This document shows positions 7,393-16,126 of a stretch of 52,691 nt of DNA, piece by piece. The position numbers and the translations under genes were made by a program. Within the stretch, counting starts at the first letter, position 1; each line of letters begins with the position of its first letter. This stretch comes from Stutzerimonas stutzeri KOS6 (GTDB taxonomy: Bacteria > Pseudomonadota > Gammaproteobacteria > Pseudomonadales > Pseudomonadaceae): the NCBI RefSeq assembly GCF_000307775.2, contig NZ_KK020676.1, positions 424,224-476,914 on the forward strand, in the 5' to 3' direction. A model generated the notes under the pieces. It did not search any database. It saw only the letters and a list, made by a program, of their open reading frames with translations, and had not been told where the DNA came from.

Positions 7393-10073
7393 GCCATCTC
7401 CTCGTTCGGTCCTTCGACGGGCAGGTAAACCAGCCCGAGTTCATCATCCAGCTGCAGGCAAAGCCCCTCGTGCGAGTAACGGCCTAGCCGCAGCGGCAAC
7501 GGATAACAATTGCGAAGCAGCGGATGCTGGAACGCAACGGGCAACTCGTCGCACTTGAAGCGCTTGACCAAGGCCGTGCGCGACACCTTCAACTGCCGGT
7601 CGTACAGGTGTCGCGCCAGCGCGTCGGACAGCAGCCGATCCGGTGCGAACGACGCCTCACTCGGACGCATGCACCAGCCGGCATCGGCCAACTCGACCGG
7701 AATCAGGGTGATCGACTCTCGGCCCAGACGGGTCTTGTTTTCCAGCCCGGTGCCCTCGCCCTCCTCGTTGCCGCGCGGCTTGTTGTCATAGGCGCGCTGC
7801 GGCTCGTCCCGCGGGTCGATGGCGATGTTAAGCGCCTCACGACGCTCCTTCTGAATACGCGCCAGGTATTCGCCGTAGGACTCGATCTCGATCTGCTCAC
7901 GCGCCGCAGCCTCGAGGTCGGCCGGCAGCGCGTCATCGTCGTATACGGCCTGTACCAGGCGATCAATGTCGGCAGGCAGTTGGAGCTCGCGTTCGTCACG
8001 CAGCAATGCCCAGGTCCGCAGCAGGATGTACGGGTCGTAGACGTAGCCCCAGGCGGTCTCCTTCAGATCCGGCAGCTTGTCGCGCTGCAACCCGGCCACC
8101 CAGAGGCGGGGCATACGGTGACCTGAAGGCCGCTGGCGATCGTGCCGATGCAGCCGCCCGGCCCGCTGCAACAGCAAGTCGACCGGGGCCAGGTCGCTGA
8201 GCATGAAGTCAAAATCGATGTCCAGTGACTGCTCGGCAACCTGCGTAGCGATCAATAGCGCCCGCGAGGGCCGCTCACCCTGATCGCCGAACGCCGTCAG
8301 CACCTGGCGTTCACGCTCGGCTCGGGCATCGGCGGGATAGCGTGCGTGGAAAAGGAACAGCTCACAGCTTTCGCCCAGGCGTTCTCGCACGCAGCGGTAG
8401 AGCCGCTGCGCGCGGTCCACTGTGTTGACGATCAGCGCGCCACAACCGCCCGCATCCAATAAGCCGATTGCCTGATCGGCCAACGCGTCGATCGATTCGG
8501 CCACCCCGGCCAGATGGATAGGTGCCAAGGAGCGAGCGCCGAAGTGCTCGCCGCGCACCCCGTCATCATCCGCCATCAACACACGCGGGTAGGCCAATTC
8601 AGGCACACCATCGGTAACGCCCCAGGCGCGCAACAGCTCCTCTCGTCGGGCTAGGGGCAGGGTCGCGCTCATCAGCACCACCGAGCAGCCCAGCGCCTTG
8701 AGCCAGCGTATCAGGGCAACAATCAGGCCATTGGTGTAGGTGTCGTAGGCATGCACTTCGTCCAGCACCACGACCCGGTTGGCCAGGCCCCACAGGCGAA
8801 CGAAGTGGTGCTTGACGTTGAGCACGCCGAACAAAGCCTGATCGACCGTGCCCACCCCATAGGGCGACAGCAGGGGCCGTTTGCGCTGGGAGAACCAGGC
8901 CGAAGCCGACAAGCTTTCCTGAGGATCATCAGCGATACCACGCAGGTGCTGGACATCCGCGTTCATCGCAGCGCCGCCGTGGACCAGTTGCACGTCCAGC
9001 GGGCCTTCGGTGAACTGCTCGAGAAAAGTCAGAGCCCGCTTGAACAGCGCGTTGCCGGTTGCCTGGGTTGGTAGCGCCATATACAAGCCCCTATGTCCAT
9101 TGGCCGCCTGCAAACGCAAGTGCGCGAGAAAGGCGAGCTCGGTCTTGCCCTCTCCCATGGGGGCTTCAACCAAAACCAGGGCGGGGCCTTGTACGCCTTG
9201 CAGCAGGCGGTCACCGGACCGCTGCAAGGCGCGTGCGCTCAATCCCGGTCGGGCGACGACCCTGCCCAATAGCTCATCCACACCTGCTGACCGGTCGAGC
9301 AGCGGCCTGAAGGCGCGCCAGCCAATTTGCGCCAAGGCGAGGCGCGCCAAGCGGAATGCGTTCTGGTAGTAGGCGTCTAGCTCATCGAAGCCGCGCTGGC
9401 CCAGCGCGAACCACTCGGGATTCGAGGCGACCCAGTCGGCGGCGCTGGTCAAGCCGGCCAGCCAGTTCACCGCAGGCAATGAAAGCTCGTCAGCTCTGGG
9501 GCGTTGATCAGGCGCAACGGTATGCCAGAAACAATCGAGAATCTCTTGTCGCGCCTTGCCCCATTCGGGGGGCTCGCTCGCGGGGCCGCCCTGGTTCGTT
9601 TCGTCGGCGAGAAAATGGTAGCCATGGTGAGCACTGACGGCCTGCACGGCGTGGCATAGCCAACCAGCGTCCGCTACATCCAGACCGTATAGGTCACGAG
9701 CAAGCAGTGCCGCCGTGGCCAGATCATGTCGATCCTTGCGGCACGCAGTTGGCGAAAAACCTAGGCCACACGCCAGATCAGCTTGCATGCCTTCGGGCCA
9801 TTTAACCTGGAAACCCGGAATCGCTTTGCCGAAATCATGCAAACCCGCCAATGCCGCAATCCAGCGTGACAGGACCGCATGCGGCAAGCCGAATTGTTGC
9901 GCAGCCCAACTCAAAGTGGCAGGAGGCTCCAACGCAAACAGCGCCTCGACGACAGCCGCGACATCGAGCAGATGGGCTAACAAACCGTGACCGGTCGGTT
10001 CGCCGCTCTTAGCCCAAAGCGTTCTAGCTGGCCCCGACAGCCCTGAGAACTTGAACGAGCACGCCTTGTGCAT
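7389..10073 (-). CDS. cas3: CRISPR-associated nuclease-helicase Cas3, type I-E
   Basis: This 894-aa protein degrades target DNA after Cascade binding. The N-terminal HD nuclease domain shows HGLLAHLLD near residues 29-37 and GLHDFGKA with the HD pair at 79-80. The SF2 helicase follows: Walker A APMGEGKTE (Lys310), a DEVH box in VVLDEVHAYDTYT (about 438-441), motif III SATLP, and motif VI QRAGRLHRH. All key residues are present. The frame opens at a TTG at 10091, but the ATG at 10073 (MHKACSFKF) has GAGG six bases upstream and is preferred. It is the first gene of the operon. Confidence 0.96.
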   Translation of the reverse strand: MHKACSFKFSGLSGPARTLWAKSGEPTGHGLLAHLLDVAAVVEALFALEPPATLSWAAQQFGLPHAVLSRWIAALAGLHDFGKAIPGFQVKWPEGMQADLACGLGFSPTACRKDRHDLATAALLARDLYGLDVADAGWLCHAVQAVSAHHGYHFLADETNQGGPASEPPEWGKARQEILDCFWHTVAPDQRPRADELSLPAVNWLAGLTSAADWVASNPEWFALGQRGFDELDAYYQNAFRLARLALAQIGWRAFRPLLDRSAGVDELLGRVVARPGLSARALQRSGDRLLQGVQGPALVLVEAPMGEGKTELAFLAHLRLQAANGHRGLYMALPTQATGNALFKRALTFLEQFTEGPLDVQLVHGGAAMNADVQHLRGIADDPQESLSASAWFSQRKRPLLSPYGVGTVDQALFGVLNVKHHFVRLWGLANRVVVLDEVHAYDTYTNGLIVALIRWLKALGCSVVLMSATLPLARREELLRAWGVTDGVPELAYPRVLMADDDGVRGEHFGARSLAPIHLAGVAESIDALADQAIGLLDAGGCGALIVNTVDRAQRLYRCVRERLGESCELFLFHARYPADARAERERQVLTAFGDQGERPSRALLIATQVAEQSLDIDFDFMLSDLAPVDLLLQRAGRLHRHDRQRPSGHRMPRLWVAGLQRDKLPDLKETAWGYVYDPYILLRTWALLRDERELQLPADIDRLVQAVYDDDALPADLEAAAREQIEIESYGEYLARIQKERREALNIAIDPRDEPQRAYDNKPRGNEEGEGTGLENKTRLGRESITLIPVELADAGWCMRPSEASFAPDRLLSDALARHLYDRQLKVSRTALVKRFKCDELPVAFQHPLLRNCYPLPLRLGRYSHEGLCLQLDDELGLVYLPVEGPNEEMA

Positions 10074-10489
10074 ATCCCGCCTCAATATCAAATAGCTATC
10101 TACAGCTAACCACGCATCATGCCGCGCTTAAAAGGCCTGTATGGGCGGACAGGTAAAGTTTTTGCTATGACAGGGGCACGCAGGTGCTTTTGGCTAGCAA
10201 GGCCAGGGCGTCGATATTCCATATGCGCGCACTGACTGTCCGTTCCGACGGCAAGCCAACCGCGCATCGGATGAGCGCCCCGATATGTAGCAAATCTGGC
10301 CATATCTATCGCTGCCGGAGACGCCGCTCAATGGTTCTACCGAGCGAGCCAGTCTGATTATCCCGGCATACGAGGGCTTCCGCGTTCGGAGCACACTCGG
10401 TTAACCCGCGTTATGAACAGGCCAACCTGGCGACGATTGAGGTCCAGCTCATCCCCCTGGGTACCGTAGTCGATACCGATAACCGGGCG
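10074..10489. other. Non-coding stretch between cas3 and CRISPR array 2, presumed cas promoter region
   Basis: About 415 bp with no convincing gene on either strand. The part next to cas3 is AT-richer than its surroundings and must hold the promoter of the cas operon unless transcription comes through array 2. Around 10130-10165 there is a small inverted repeat (CCTGT...ACAGG on the minus strand, 8-nt spacing) flanked by A- and T-runs; this could be an operator. Short open frames here have no recognisable similarity and no good ribosome binding site. I did not find further convincing CRISPR repeats. Confidence 0.5.
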
Positions 10490-10579
10490 CGGTTCATCCC
10501 CGCGCCTGCGGGGAACACGAACTCGCCAGCTGAAATCAACGGACGGGACTCGGTTCATCCCCGCGCCTGCGGGGAACAC
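10490..10579 (-). CRISPR. CRISPR mini-array 2 (two repeats, one spacer)
   Basis: Two identical 29-nt repeats at 10490-10518 and 10551-10579 flank a single 32-nt spacer at 10519-10550. The repeat equals that of array 1 except for three bases in the hairpin loop. On the plus strand CCCCGCG is followed by CCT rather than GGC. The 7-bp stem, the conserved end GGGGAACAC and the start CGGTTCATC are unchanged. The spacer does not match any spacer of array 1 by eye. The array is in the same orientation as array 1, upstream of cas3. Confidence 0.92.
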
Positions 10580-10646
10580 CAATCGTAACCTACTGATTCG
10601 ACGGTGCCATTTCAGCTCTTAAAAAACTACCGAAGCGGCGATACGG
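10580..10646 (-). promoter_or_regulatory. Possible leader of mini-array 2
   Basis: These 67 bp lie between the outer repeat of array 2 and the end of the aidB-like gene. The repeat-adjacent bases, CCAATCGTAACC counting the last base of the repeat, nearly match CCAAACGTAACC beside array 1. An A-run (CTTAAAAAACTACC) follows near 10617-10630. Length and position mirror the array 1 leader, so this is a plausible but unproven leader. Confidence 0.45.
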
Positions 10647-12290
10647 TCAGTTGGCGGCTGAGCGCGTCAGAATTTCCTGCACCTGCAACCCCCGCGGCAG
10701 CGTCCCGTAGGCACATCCATGTCCTTCCAGCCGGCTGGCGATGAAGGCGTCCGCGACGGCGGCGTTGCCCGCTTCAAGCAGCAGCCTGGCCTGCAGGCCA
10801 ACGGCGACGTCTTCGGTGAGTTGGCGGGCGCGGTACTGGATGTCGTCGGTGTCGCGGAAGGCGTCTTTCAGGCGCTGGATGTGCGCCTTGAGTCGCACAT
10901 CGCCATGGCCGTCGCCGAGTTCGGCGAACAGCACTTCGAGCACGCCGGGCTCCTTCGACAGGGCGCGCAGCACGTCCAGGCACTGCACGTTGCCGGAGCC
11001 TTCCCAGATGGAGTTGACCGGCGCTTCGCGGTACAGCCGTGGCAGGATGGTGTCCTCGACATAGCCGGCACCGCCCAGGCACTCGCTGGCTTCGGCGATC
11101 ATGCTCGGCGCGCGCTTGCAGATCCAGTACTTGCCGACCGCGGTGACCAGCCGGGCGAACTTGTCTTCGTGCTCGTCGTGGCGGTTGTCCTGGGCGCGCC
11201 CCATGCGCAGGGTCAGCGCCAGCGCCGCTTCACTCTCCAGGGCGAGATCGGCGAGTACGTTGCGCATCAGCGGCTGTTCGATCAGGGCCCGGCCACCGAC
11301 CATGCGGTACGCGCAATGATGCATGGCCTGGGTCAGCGCCTGACGCATCAGCGAGCTGGAACCGATCATGCAGTCGAAGCGGGTCGATGAGACCATCTCG
11401 ATGATGGTCGGCACGCCACGGCCTTCCTCGCCGACCATCCAGGCCAGCGCACCGCGGTACTCGACTTCGCTGGAGGCGTTGGCCCAGTTGCCCAGCTTGT
11501 TCTTCAGGCGCTGGATGTAGAACGCGTTGCGCGTGCCGTCCGGCCGGTGGCGTGGCAGCAGGAAGCAGGACAGTCCCTTGTCGGTCTGCGCCAGGGTGAG
11601 GAAGGCGTCGCACATGGGCGCCGAGCAGAACCACTTGTGGCCGACCAGTTCGTAGGCCTGCCCCGGCCCGCCCGCGCCGACCGGGAAGGCGCGGGTGCTG
11701 TTGGCGCGCACGTCGGTGCCGCCCTGCTTCTCGGTCATGGCCATGCCGATGGTGACGCCGGCCTTCTGCTCCATAGGCAGGTTGCGCGGGTCGTATTCAC
11801 GGGCGAGGATCTTCGGCAGCCAGCGCTCGGCGAGATCCGGCTGCAGGCGCAGCGCCGGCACGCTGGCGTAGGTCATGGTCAGCGGACAGCTGCTGCCGGC
11901 CTCGGCCTGGTTGTGCAGGTACATCAAGGCGGCACGTGCCACCTGGGCGCCGGGCTGCGGCTCGCTCCAGGGCAGCGAGGGAATGCCGTGCTCGACGGCC
12001 GTGCGCATCAGTTCGTGGTAGGCCGGGTGAAACTCCACCAGGTCGATGCGATGGCCGTAGCGGTCGTGGCTCCTGAACAGCGGTTTGTTCTCGTTGGCGA
12101 GAAAGCCGGCCTGCATCAGCGCTCCACCGGCGAGCGCGCCGTAGGCATCCAGGCGATCCTGCGCCCAGCCGGCGTGGTAGCGCTGCACCCATTGCTGCAG
12201 CGGCAGGTCGATGCGGTAGAGGTTGGTGCCATCGAGGGGTGGCACCTGGTTGGTGACCTCGTGGGTTTCGGCGCAGCTCTGCAGGTTCAT
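10647..12290 (-). CDS. aidB: AidB-like acyl-CoA dehydrogenase
   Basis: This 547-aa flavoprotein has the AidB arrangement. An N-terminal extension includes LDGTNLYRIDLPLQQWVQRY. The acyl-CoA dehydrogenase FAD region GMAMTEKQGGTDVRAN comes next, then KNKLGNWANASSEVEYRGA, a C-terminal helical domain with SECLGGAGYVEDT, and REAPVNSIWEGSGNVQCLD. E. coli AidB is induced by alkylation damage, and its enzymatic substrate is unsettled. The length is close to E. coli AidB. The ATG at 12290 has GGAGG eight bases upstream; the frame is open to 12332. It lies beside the CRISPR locus, with no visible link beyond proximity. Confidence 0.85.
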   Translation of the reverse strand: MNLQSCAETHEVTNQVPPLDGTNLYRIDLPLQQWVQRYHAGWAQDRLDAYGALAGGALMQAGFLANENKPLFRSHDRYGHRIDLVEFHPAYHELMRTAVEHGIPSLPWSEPQPGAQVARAALMYLHNQAEAGSSCPLTMTYASVPALRLQPDLAERWLPKILAREYDPRNLPMEQKAGVTIGMAMTEKQGGTDVRANSTRAFPVGAGGPGQAYELVGHKWFCSAPMCDAFLTLAQTDKGLSCFLLPRHRPDGTRNAFYIQRLKNKLGNWANASSEVEYRGALAWMVGEEGRGVPTIIEMVSSTRFDCMIGSSSLMRQALTQAMHHCAYRMVGGRALIEQPLMRNVLADLALESEAALALTLRMGRAQDNRHDEHEDKFARLVTAVGKYWICKRAPSMIAEASECLGGAGYVEDTILPRLYREAPVNSIWEGSGNVQCLDVLRALSKEPGVLEVLFAELGDGHGDVRLKAHIQRLKDAFRDTDDIQYRARQLTEDVAVGLQARLLLEAGNAAVADAFIASRLEGHGCAYGTLPRGLQVQEILTRSAAN

Positions 12291-12437
12291 CCGGGCATCC
12301 TCCTTCGATAGCGGTGCGGCGGCTGTCAGCAAGCGTAGTCGGCAAGTGCCGCTCGCAGACGGCCGCGCGCTGGATCAGCAGTGAAACACGCTCCGGCGCG
12401 GGGATTGAAGCGGGGTATCGGCCAAAAGGGCCGCGCC

Positions 12438-14399
12438 TCAGGCAATCGCCCGGGGCGGCTCGATGAGCGCCAGGCGGACGCGCACGCAGAAGCGACTGCC
12501 CAAGCCCGGACGCGATTGCTGGTCGAGCCGCCCGCCCAGCATCTCCAGCAGGCCCTGGCTGATTGCCAGCCCGATGCCGAGGCCGCCATAGCGTCGGGTC
12601 ATGGAGCCGTCCACCTGACGGAACTGATGGTAGAGGTAGGCCTGATCGGCATCACTGAGGCCGATTCCGCTGTCGATGACTTCGACCTGCAGCAGCAGGT
12701 GCTGCTGCTCCTGCGCCCCGCTGAAGCGCAGCGTCACGGCCCCGCGGGAGGTGAACTTGATGGCGTTGTCGAGCAGATGGGTCAGGCTCTGCTCGAGCTT
12801 CTCGCCATCGCCGAATACCCGTTCGGGGAGGCTGTTGTCGAGCTCCACGTCGAAAGCCAGCCCCTTGTCATGGGCCTGCGGAGCAAACTGCCGCTGCAGG
12901 CGCACGACCAACTGGCGCAAGCTGAACGCGCCGATATTCGGCCGCAACTTGCCGGCGCGCAGCTCGCTGAGCGCCAGGATATTGTTGATCAGGCGCATCA
13001 TGTCGCGCGCCGAGCCGGTGGCGATGTGCTGATACTGCCGCAGTTCGTCCGGCGATTCCGAGGCAGGCAGCAGCTCGAGCGCGCCCATTACACCCATCAT
13101 TGGCGTGCGCAGTTCATGACTGATGTTGGAGAGGAATTCGTCCTTGAGCCGGTTGCTCTCGGCCAGCTCGCGGTTGAGCTGCTCCAGTTCGGCACGCGCA
13201 GTCTCCAGGATCAGCGCGCGCTCGTCCTTGAGTGCGTTGATGCGGTCGGCCAGCGCCATGGACAGCAGGACCACTTCCAGCGCGGCGCCCAACTGGCTGG
13301 CGTACATCGTCAGGAAGTTGTGCGGCAGGTAACCCAGCACCATCAGCGTGTTGATCTGCCCGCCGACCAGCAGCGCACTCCAGGCGATGATGAAGTAGCG
13401 CGCCACGCGCATGCCACGCAACCATGCCAGGATGCCGGCGGCAAACACGGCCAGGGTGAAGAGCAGCGCGAGGACCGTGGCCAGGCGCAGCGCCACGCCA
13501 TAGTCCGTGGCCAGCGCGAGCGCCATCACCACGACCGAAAAGCCGATCATCACCTGCAGCAGCCGGTCGATCCGACGGCTGTGCTCTGCAGTACGCAGGA
13601 AGCTGCGGGTGAAAAGACAGCCGAACAGCCCGGTGGCACCAATCAGCAGCGGTGTCGCGGCATTGGCCCACCACGAGCGATCGGGCCAGAGAAACTGCAC
13701 GCCGGCACCGTTCACCGAAACCTGATAGAGGCCGAACGCGGCGATGTAGAGGATGTAGAACAGGTAGCTGGGATCGCGGATGCTGATATAGATGAACAGG
13801 TTGTAGACCAGCATCGCCAGCAGCACGCCGTAGATCATGCCCAGCACATAGACCCGTCCCGGCTGCGCTTCGAGATAGCCGTGATGCGACCAGAGGCTCA
13901 GTGGCACCTGGATCGAGCCTTCGCTCTGCACGCGCAAGTACAGGCGCTGCGGCTGGTTGGCCGGCAACTCGACTTCGAACAGGTAATTGCTCTGGCCGAT
14001 CTCGCGGCTGGCCCAGGGCCGGATGTCACCGGTGTCGCCGGCCAGGCGATAGCCGCCCCGGCCATCGGGCAGGTAGAGCTGCAGGCTGTCCAGCGGCGGA
14101 TAGGCAACCTCCAGCAACCAGCGTTTCGATCCATGCGCGGCCTGTGGCCGGTAGTTCAGATCGATCCGCACCCAGTATGCGGAACGGGAATAGCCGGCAT
14201 TGAACACGGCATGCCGATTAGGCTGGAAGCGCTTGTCCAAGGCAGGCGAGACGACGTCCTCTATCCGCGCCTCGCCGAGCGGATCCTCGAACACCCGCAT
14301 GACCTGCCCGAGCGGCAGATGACGAGTATGCTCGTCGAACTCCACAGCAACGGCCATGGCCGGCAACCAAGCCAGGATGAAGAGGAAGAGGTAGCGCAT
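12438..14399 (-). CDS. LadS-like 7TMR-DISM sensor histidine kinase without a receiver domain
   Basis: This 653-aa membrane kinase starts with a signal peptide (MRYLFLFILAWLPAMAVAVE). A periplasmic 7TMR-DISMED2-type sensor domain spans about 20-175 and seven hydrophobic segments span about 183-385. A short coiled coil leads to the HisKA domain, with His428 in SNISHELRTPMMG. The ATPase domain shows LTHLLDNAIKFTS, DSGIGLSD and GGLGIGLAIS. The position beside thiD is that of ladS in P. aeruginosa. As I recall, P. aeruginosa LadS continues into a receiver domain; this protein stops right after the ATPase domain. It may therefore signal differently, through a separate receiver. Natural substrate and partner are not visible. 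Confidence 0.85.
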   Translation of the reverse strand: MRYLFLFILAWLPAMAVAVEFDEHTRHLPLGQVMRVFEDPLGEARIEDVVSPALDKRFQPNRHAVFNAGYSRSAYWVRIDLNYRPQAAHGSKRWLLEVAYPPLDSLQLYLPDGRGGYRLAGDTGDIRPWASREIGQSNYLFEVELPANQPQRLYLRVQSEGSIQVPLSLWSHHGYLEAQPGRVYVLGMIYGVLLAMLVYNLFIYISIRDPSYLFYILYIAAFGLYQVSVNGAGVQFLWPDRSWWANAATPLLIGATGLFGCLFTRSFLRTAEHSRRIDRLLQVMIGFSVVVMALALATDYGVALRLATVLALLFTLAVFAAGILAWLRGMRVARYFIIAWSALLVGGQINTLMVLGYLPHNFLTMYASQLGAALEVVLLSMALADRINALKDERALILETARAELEQLNRELAESNRLKDEFLSNISHELRTPMMGVMGALELLPASESPDELRQYQHIATGSARDMMRLINNILALSELRAGKLRPNIGAFSLRQLVVRLQRQFAPQAHDKGLAFDVELDNSLPERVFGDGEKLEQSLTHLLDNAIKFTSRGAVTLRFSGAQEQQHLLLQVEVIDSGIGLSDADQAYLYHQFRQVDGSMTRRYGGLGIGLAISQGLLEMLGGRLDQQSRPGLGSRFCVRVRLALIEPPRAIA

Positions 14400-14620
14400 G
14401 ATGCCCCGTGCAGGCCAGGCGGCGAATGCGAGCCCACCCCCCGTGAACCCCGCCGCTCAGTCCGAAAATCAAAGTGCCAGCAATCTACCACAGCGTCGGC
14501 GCCAGTCGCAGGAGGCGAATGCGAAACGACAGCCCGGCCGAAGTCGGAGGGCGCTACGCTGGTGATCGACATACAACTGCCACGTCCCGCCGCCATCGTT
14601 TGGTGATAAGCTCGCACGCC

Positions 14621-15415
14621 ATGAAAAAGCCTACCTCACGACCTGTCGTCCTCTGTCTTTCCGGCCATGACCCCAGCGGCGGTGCCGGCCTGCAGGCGGA
14701 CATCGAAGCCCTGCTCGCGCAGGCCTGCCACGCCGCGCCGGCCGTTACCGCGCTGACCGTGCAAGACACCGTCAATGTCACCGATTTCCGCGTGCTCGAC
14801 CGCGAATGGGTGCTCGCCCAGGCCAACGCAGTGATCGCCGACATGCCGATCGCGGCCGTCAAGCTCGGCATGCTCGGCTCGGTGGAAATGGTCGAGACCG
14901 TTCTCGAGATCATGACCAGGCTGCCCGGCGTACCGCTGGTCTGCGACCCGGTGCTGCGTGCCGGCGGCGGCGGCGCACTGGGCAAGGACGACGTCGGCTA
15001 TGCGATGCGCGAGCGGCTGTTCCCGGTGTCCACCATCGCCACGCCCAACCTGCCGGAAGCACGCATCCTCGCCGAACTGCCCGACGGCAGTGCCGACCAG
15101 TGCGCCGAACGCCTGCTGCCGCATATCCGCCACCTGCTGATCACCGGCGGGCACGGCGACGAAAGCGAAGTGCACAACCGTCTGTATTGTCGCGATGGCA
15201 GTCGCCACGATTTCACCTGCGCACGCCTGCCGGGCAGCTATCACGGCTCCGGGTGCACGCTGGCCAGCACCCTGGCCGGTCGCCTGGCACTGGGTGAGGA
15301 ACTGACCAGCGCGGTCAGGTCGGCACTCGATTACACCTGGCGCACCCTGCGCGATGCCGAGGCGCCCGGTCACGGGCAATTCGTCCCGCGGCGCCTGCCC
15401 CTGGACCTCGTCTGA
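14621..15415 (+). CDS. thiD: Hydroxymethylpyrimidine/phosphomethylpyrimidine kinase
   Basis: This 264-aa ribokinase-fold enzyme phosphorylates HMP and HMP-phosphate to the pyrimidine diphosphate used for thiamin synthesis. The N-terminal [18 protein letters not shown] and the C-terminal anion-hole motif [16 protein letters not shown] are diagnostic. The ATG at 14621 gives [18 protein letters not shown], the normal start; upstream codons in the frame have no similarity. It is divergent from the ladS-like gene, and thiE follows after 14 bp. Confidence 0.95.
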   Translation: MKKPTSRPVVLCLSGHDPSGGAGLQADIEALLAQACHAAPAVTALTVQDTVNVTDFRVLDREWVLAQANAVIADMPIAAVKLGMLGSVEMVETVLEIMTRLPGVPLVCDPVLRAGGGGALGKDDVGYAMRERLFPVSTIATPNLPEARILAELPDGSADQCAERLLPHIRHLLITGGHGDESEVHNRLYCRDGSRHDFTCARLPGSYHGSGCTLASTLAGRLALGEELTSAVRSALDYTWRTLRDAEAPGHGQFVPRRLPLDLV

Positions 15416-15429
15416 GAGGAGAGCAGCGC

Positions 15430-16071
15430 ATGAAGGATTCGACTCGCCTGCGCGGCCTTTACGCCATCACCGACAGCAAGCTGCTGGCGGACGGGCGCCT
15501 GTTGCCTTACGTCGAAGCCGCCTTGAAAGGTGGCGCGCGGCTGCTGCAGTACCGCGACAAGTCCAGCGACGAGGCCCGTCGGCTACGTGAAGCGGATGCG
15601 CTGCAGGAACTCTGCGCCCGCTACGGGGCGCAACTGATCGTCAACGACGACGCCGAACTGGCTGCACGCCTCGGCGTCGGCCTGCACCTGGGCCAGGAGG
15701 ATGGCTCGCTGGCCGTCGCACGGGCCCTGCTCGGCCGCCAGGCGCTGATCGGCGCGACCTGCCACGCGCAACTGGGCCTGGCCGAGCAGGCTGCACGCGA
15801 AGGCGCCAGTTATGTCGCCTTCGGTCGCTTCTTCCAATCGCACACCAAACCCGGTGCGCCATCGGCTGACCGCGAGCTGCTGCGTGAAGCCCGCGCACGC
15901 ATCGGCCTGCCCATCGTCGCCATCGGCGGCATCACGCTGGACACGGCCCCTTCGCTGATCGCCGACGGCGTGCAGATGATCGCCGTGGTCCATGCCCTGT
16001 TCGGCGCCGACAACGCCGCCGAGGTCGAACGCCGTGCGCGAGCGTTCAGCCAGCTGTTCAACACCCCCTGA
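15430..16071 (+). CDS. thiE: Thiamin-phosphate synthase
   Basis: This 213-aa TIM-barrel enzyme joins HMP-diphosphate and thiazole-phosphate to thiamin phosphate. [54 protein letters not shown] and [16 protein letters not shown] are family motifs. AGGAGAGCAG precedes the ATG. It directly follows thiD and supplies the next step of the same pathway, so the pair is almost certainly co-transcribed. Confidence 0.96.
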   Translation: MKDSTRLRGLYAITDSKLLADGRLLPYVEAALKGGARLLQYRDKSSDEARRLREADALQELCARYGAQLIVNDDAELAARLGVGLHLGQEDGSLAVARALLGRQALIGATCHAQLGLAEQAAREGASYVAFGRFFQSHTKPGAPSADRELLREARARIGLPIVAIGGITLDTAPSLIADGVQMIAVVHALFGADNAAEVERRARAFSQLFNTP

Positions 16072-16126
16072 TTCCGCCATGGCTGACCCGCCGCACGGCG
16101 GTCAGCCCCTGCTCCGCGAGGCCCGC

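Noticed and set aside
10106..10394. Small minus-strand frames between cas3 and array 2 as anti-CRISPR or regulator genes
   Set aside because: No ribosome binding site, atypical composition and no recognisable motif; not supportable from the sequence.
10445..10473. Possible third, degenerate repeat of array 2 (CAGCTCATCCCC)
   Set aside because: Only the first dozen bases resemble the repeat, the stem is lost, and the spacing does not fit the 61-bp period.
12381..14606. 741-codon plus-strand open frame
   Set aside because: Antisense to the ladS-like kinase; composition (Gln, His, Arg, Ala rich) is that of a shadow frame.
14400..14620. TPP riboswitch upstream of thiD
   Set aside because: I looked for the CTGAGA and GATCTGGATAAT-like conserved blocks and did not find them.
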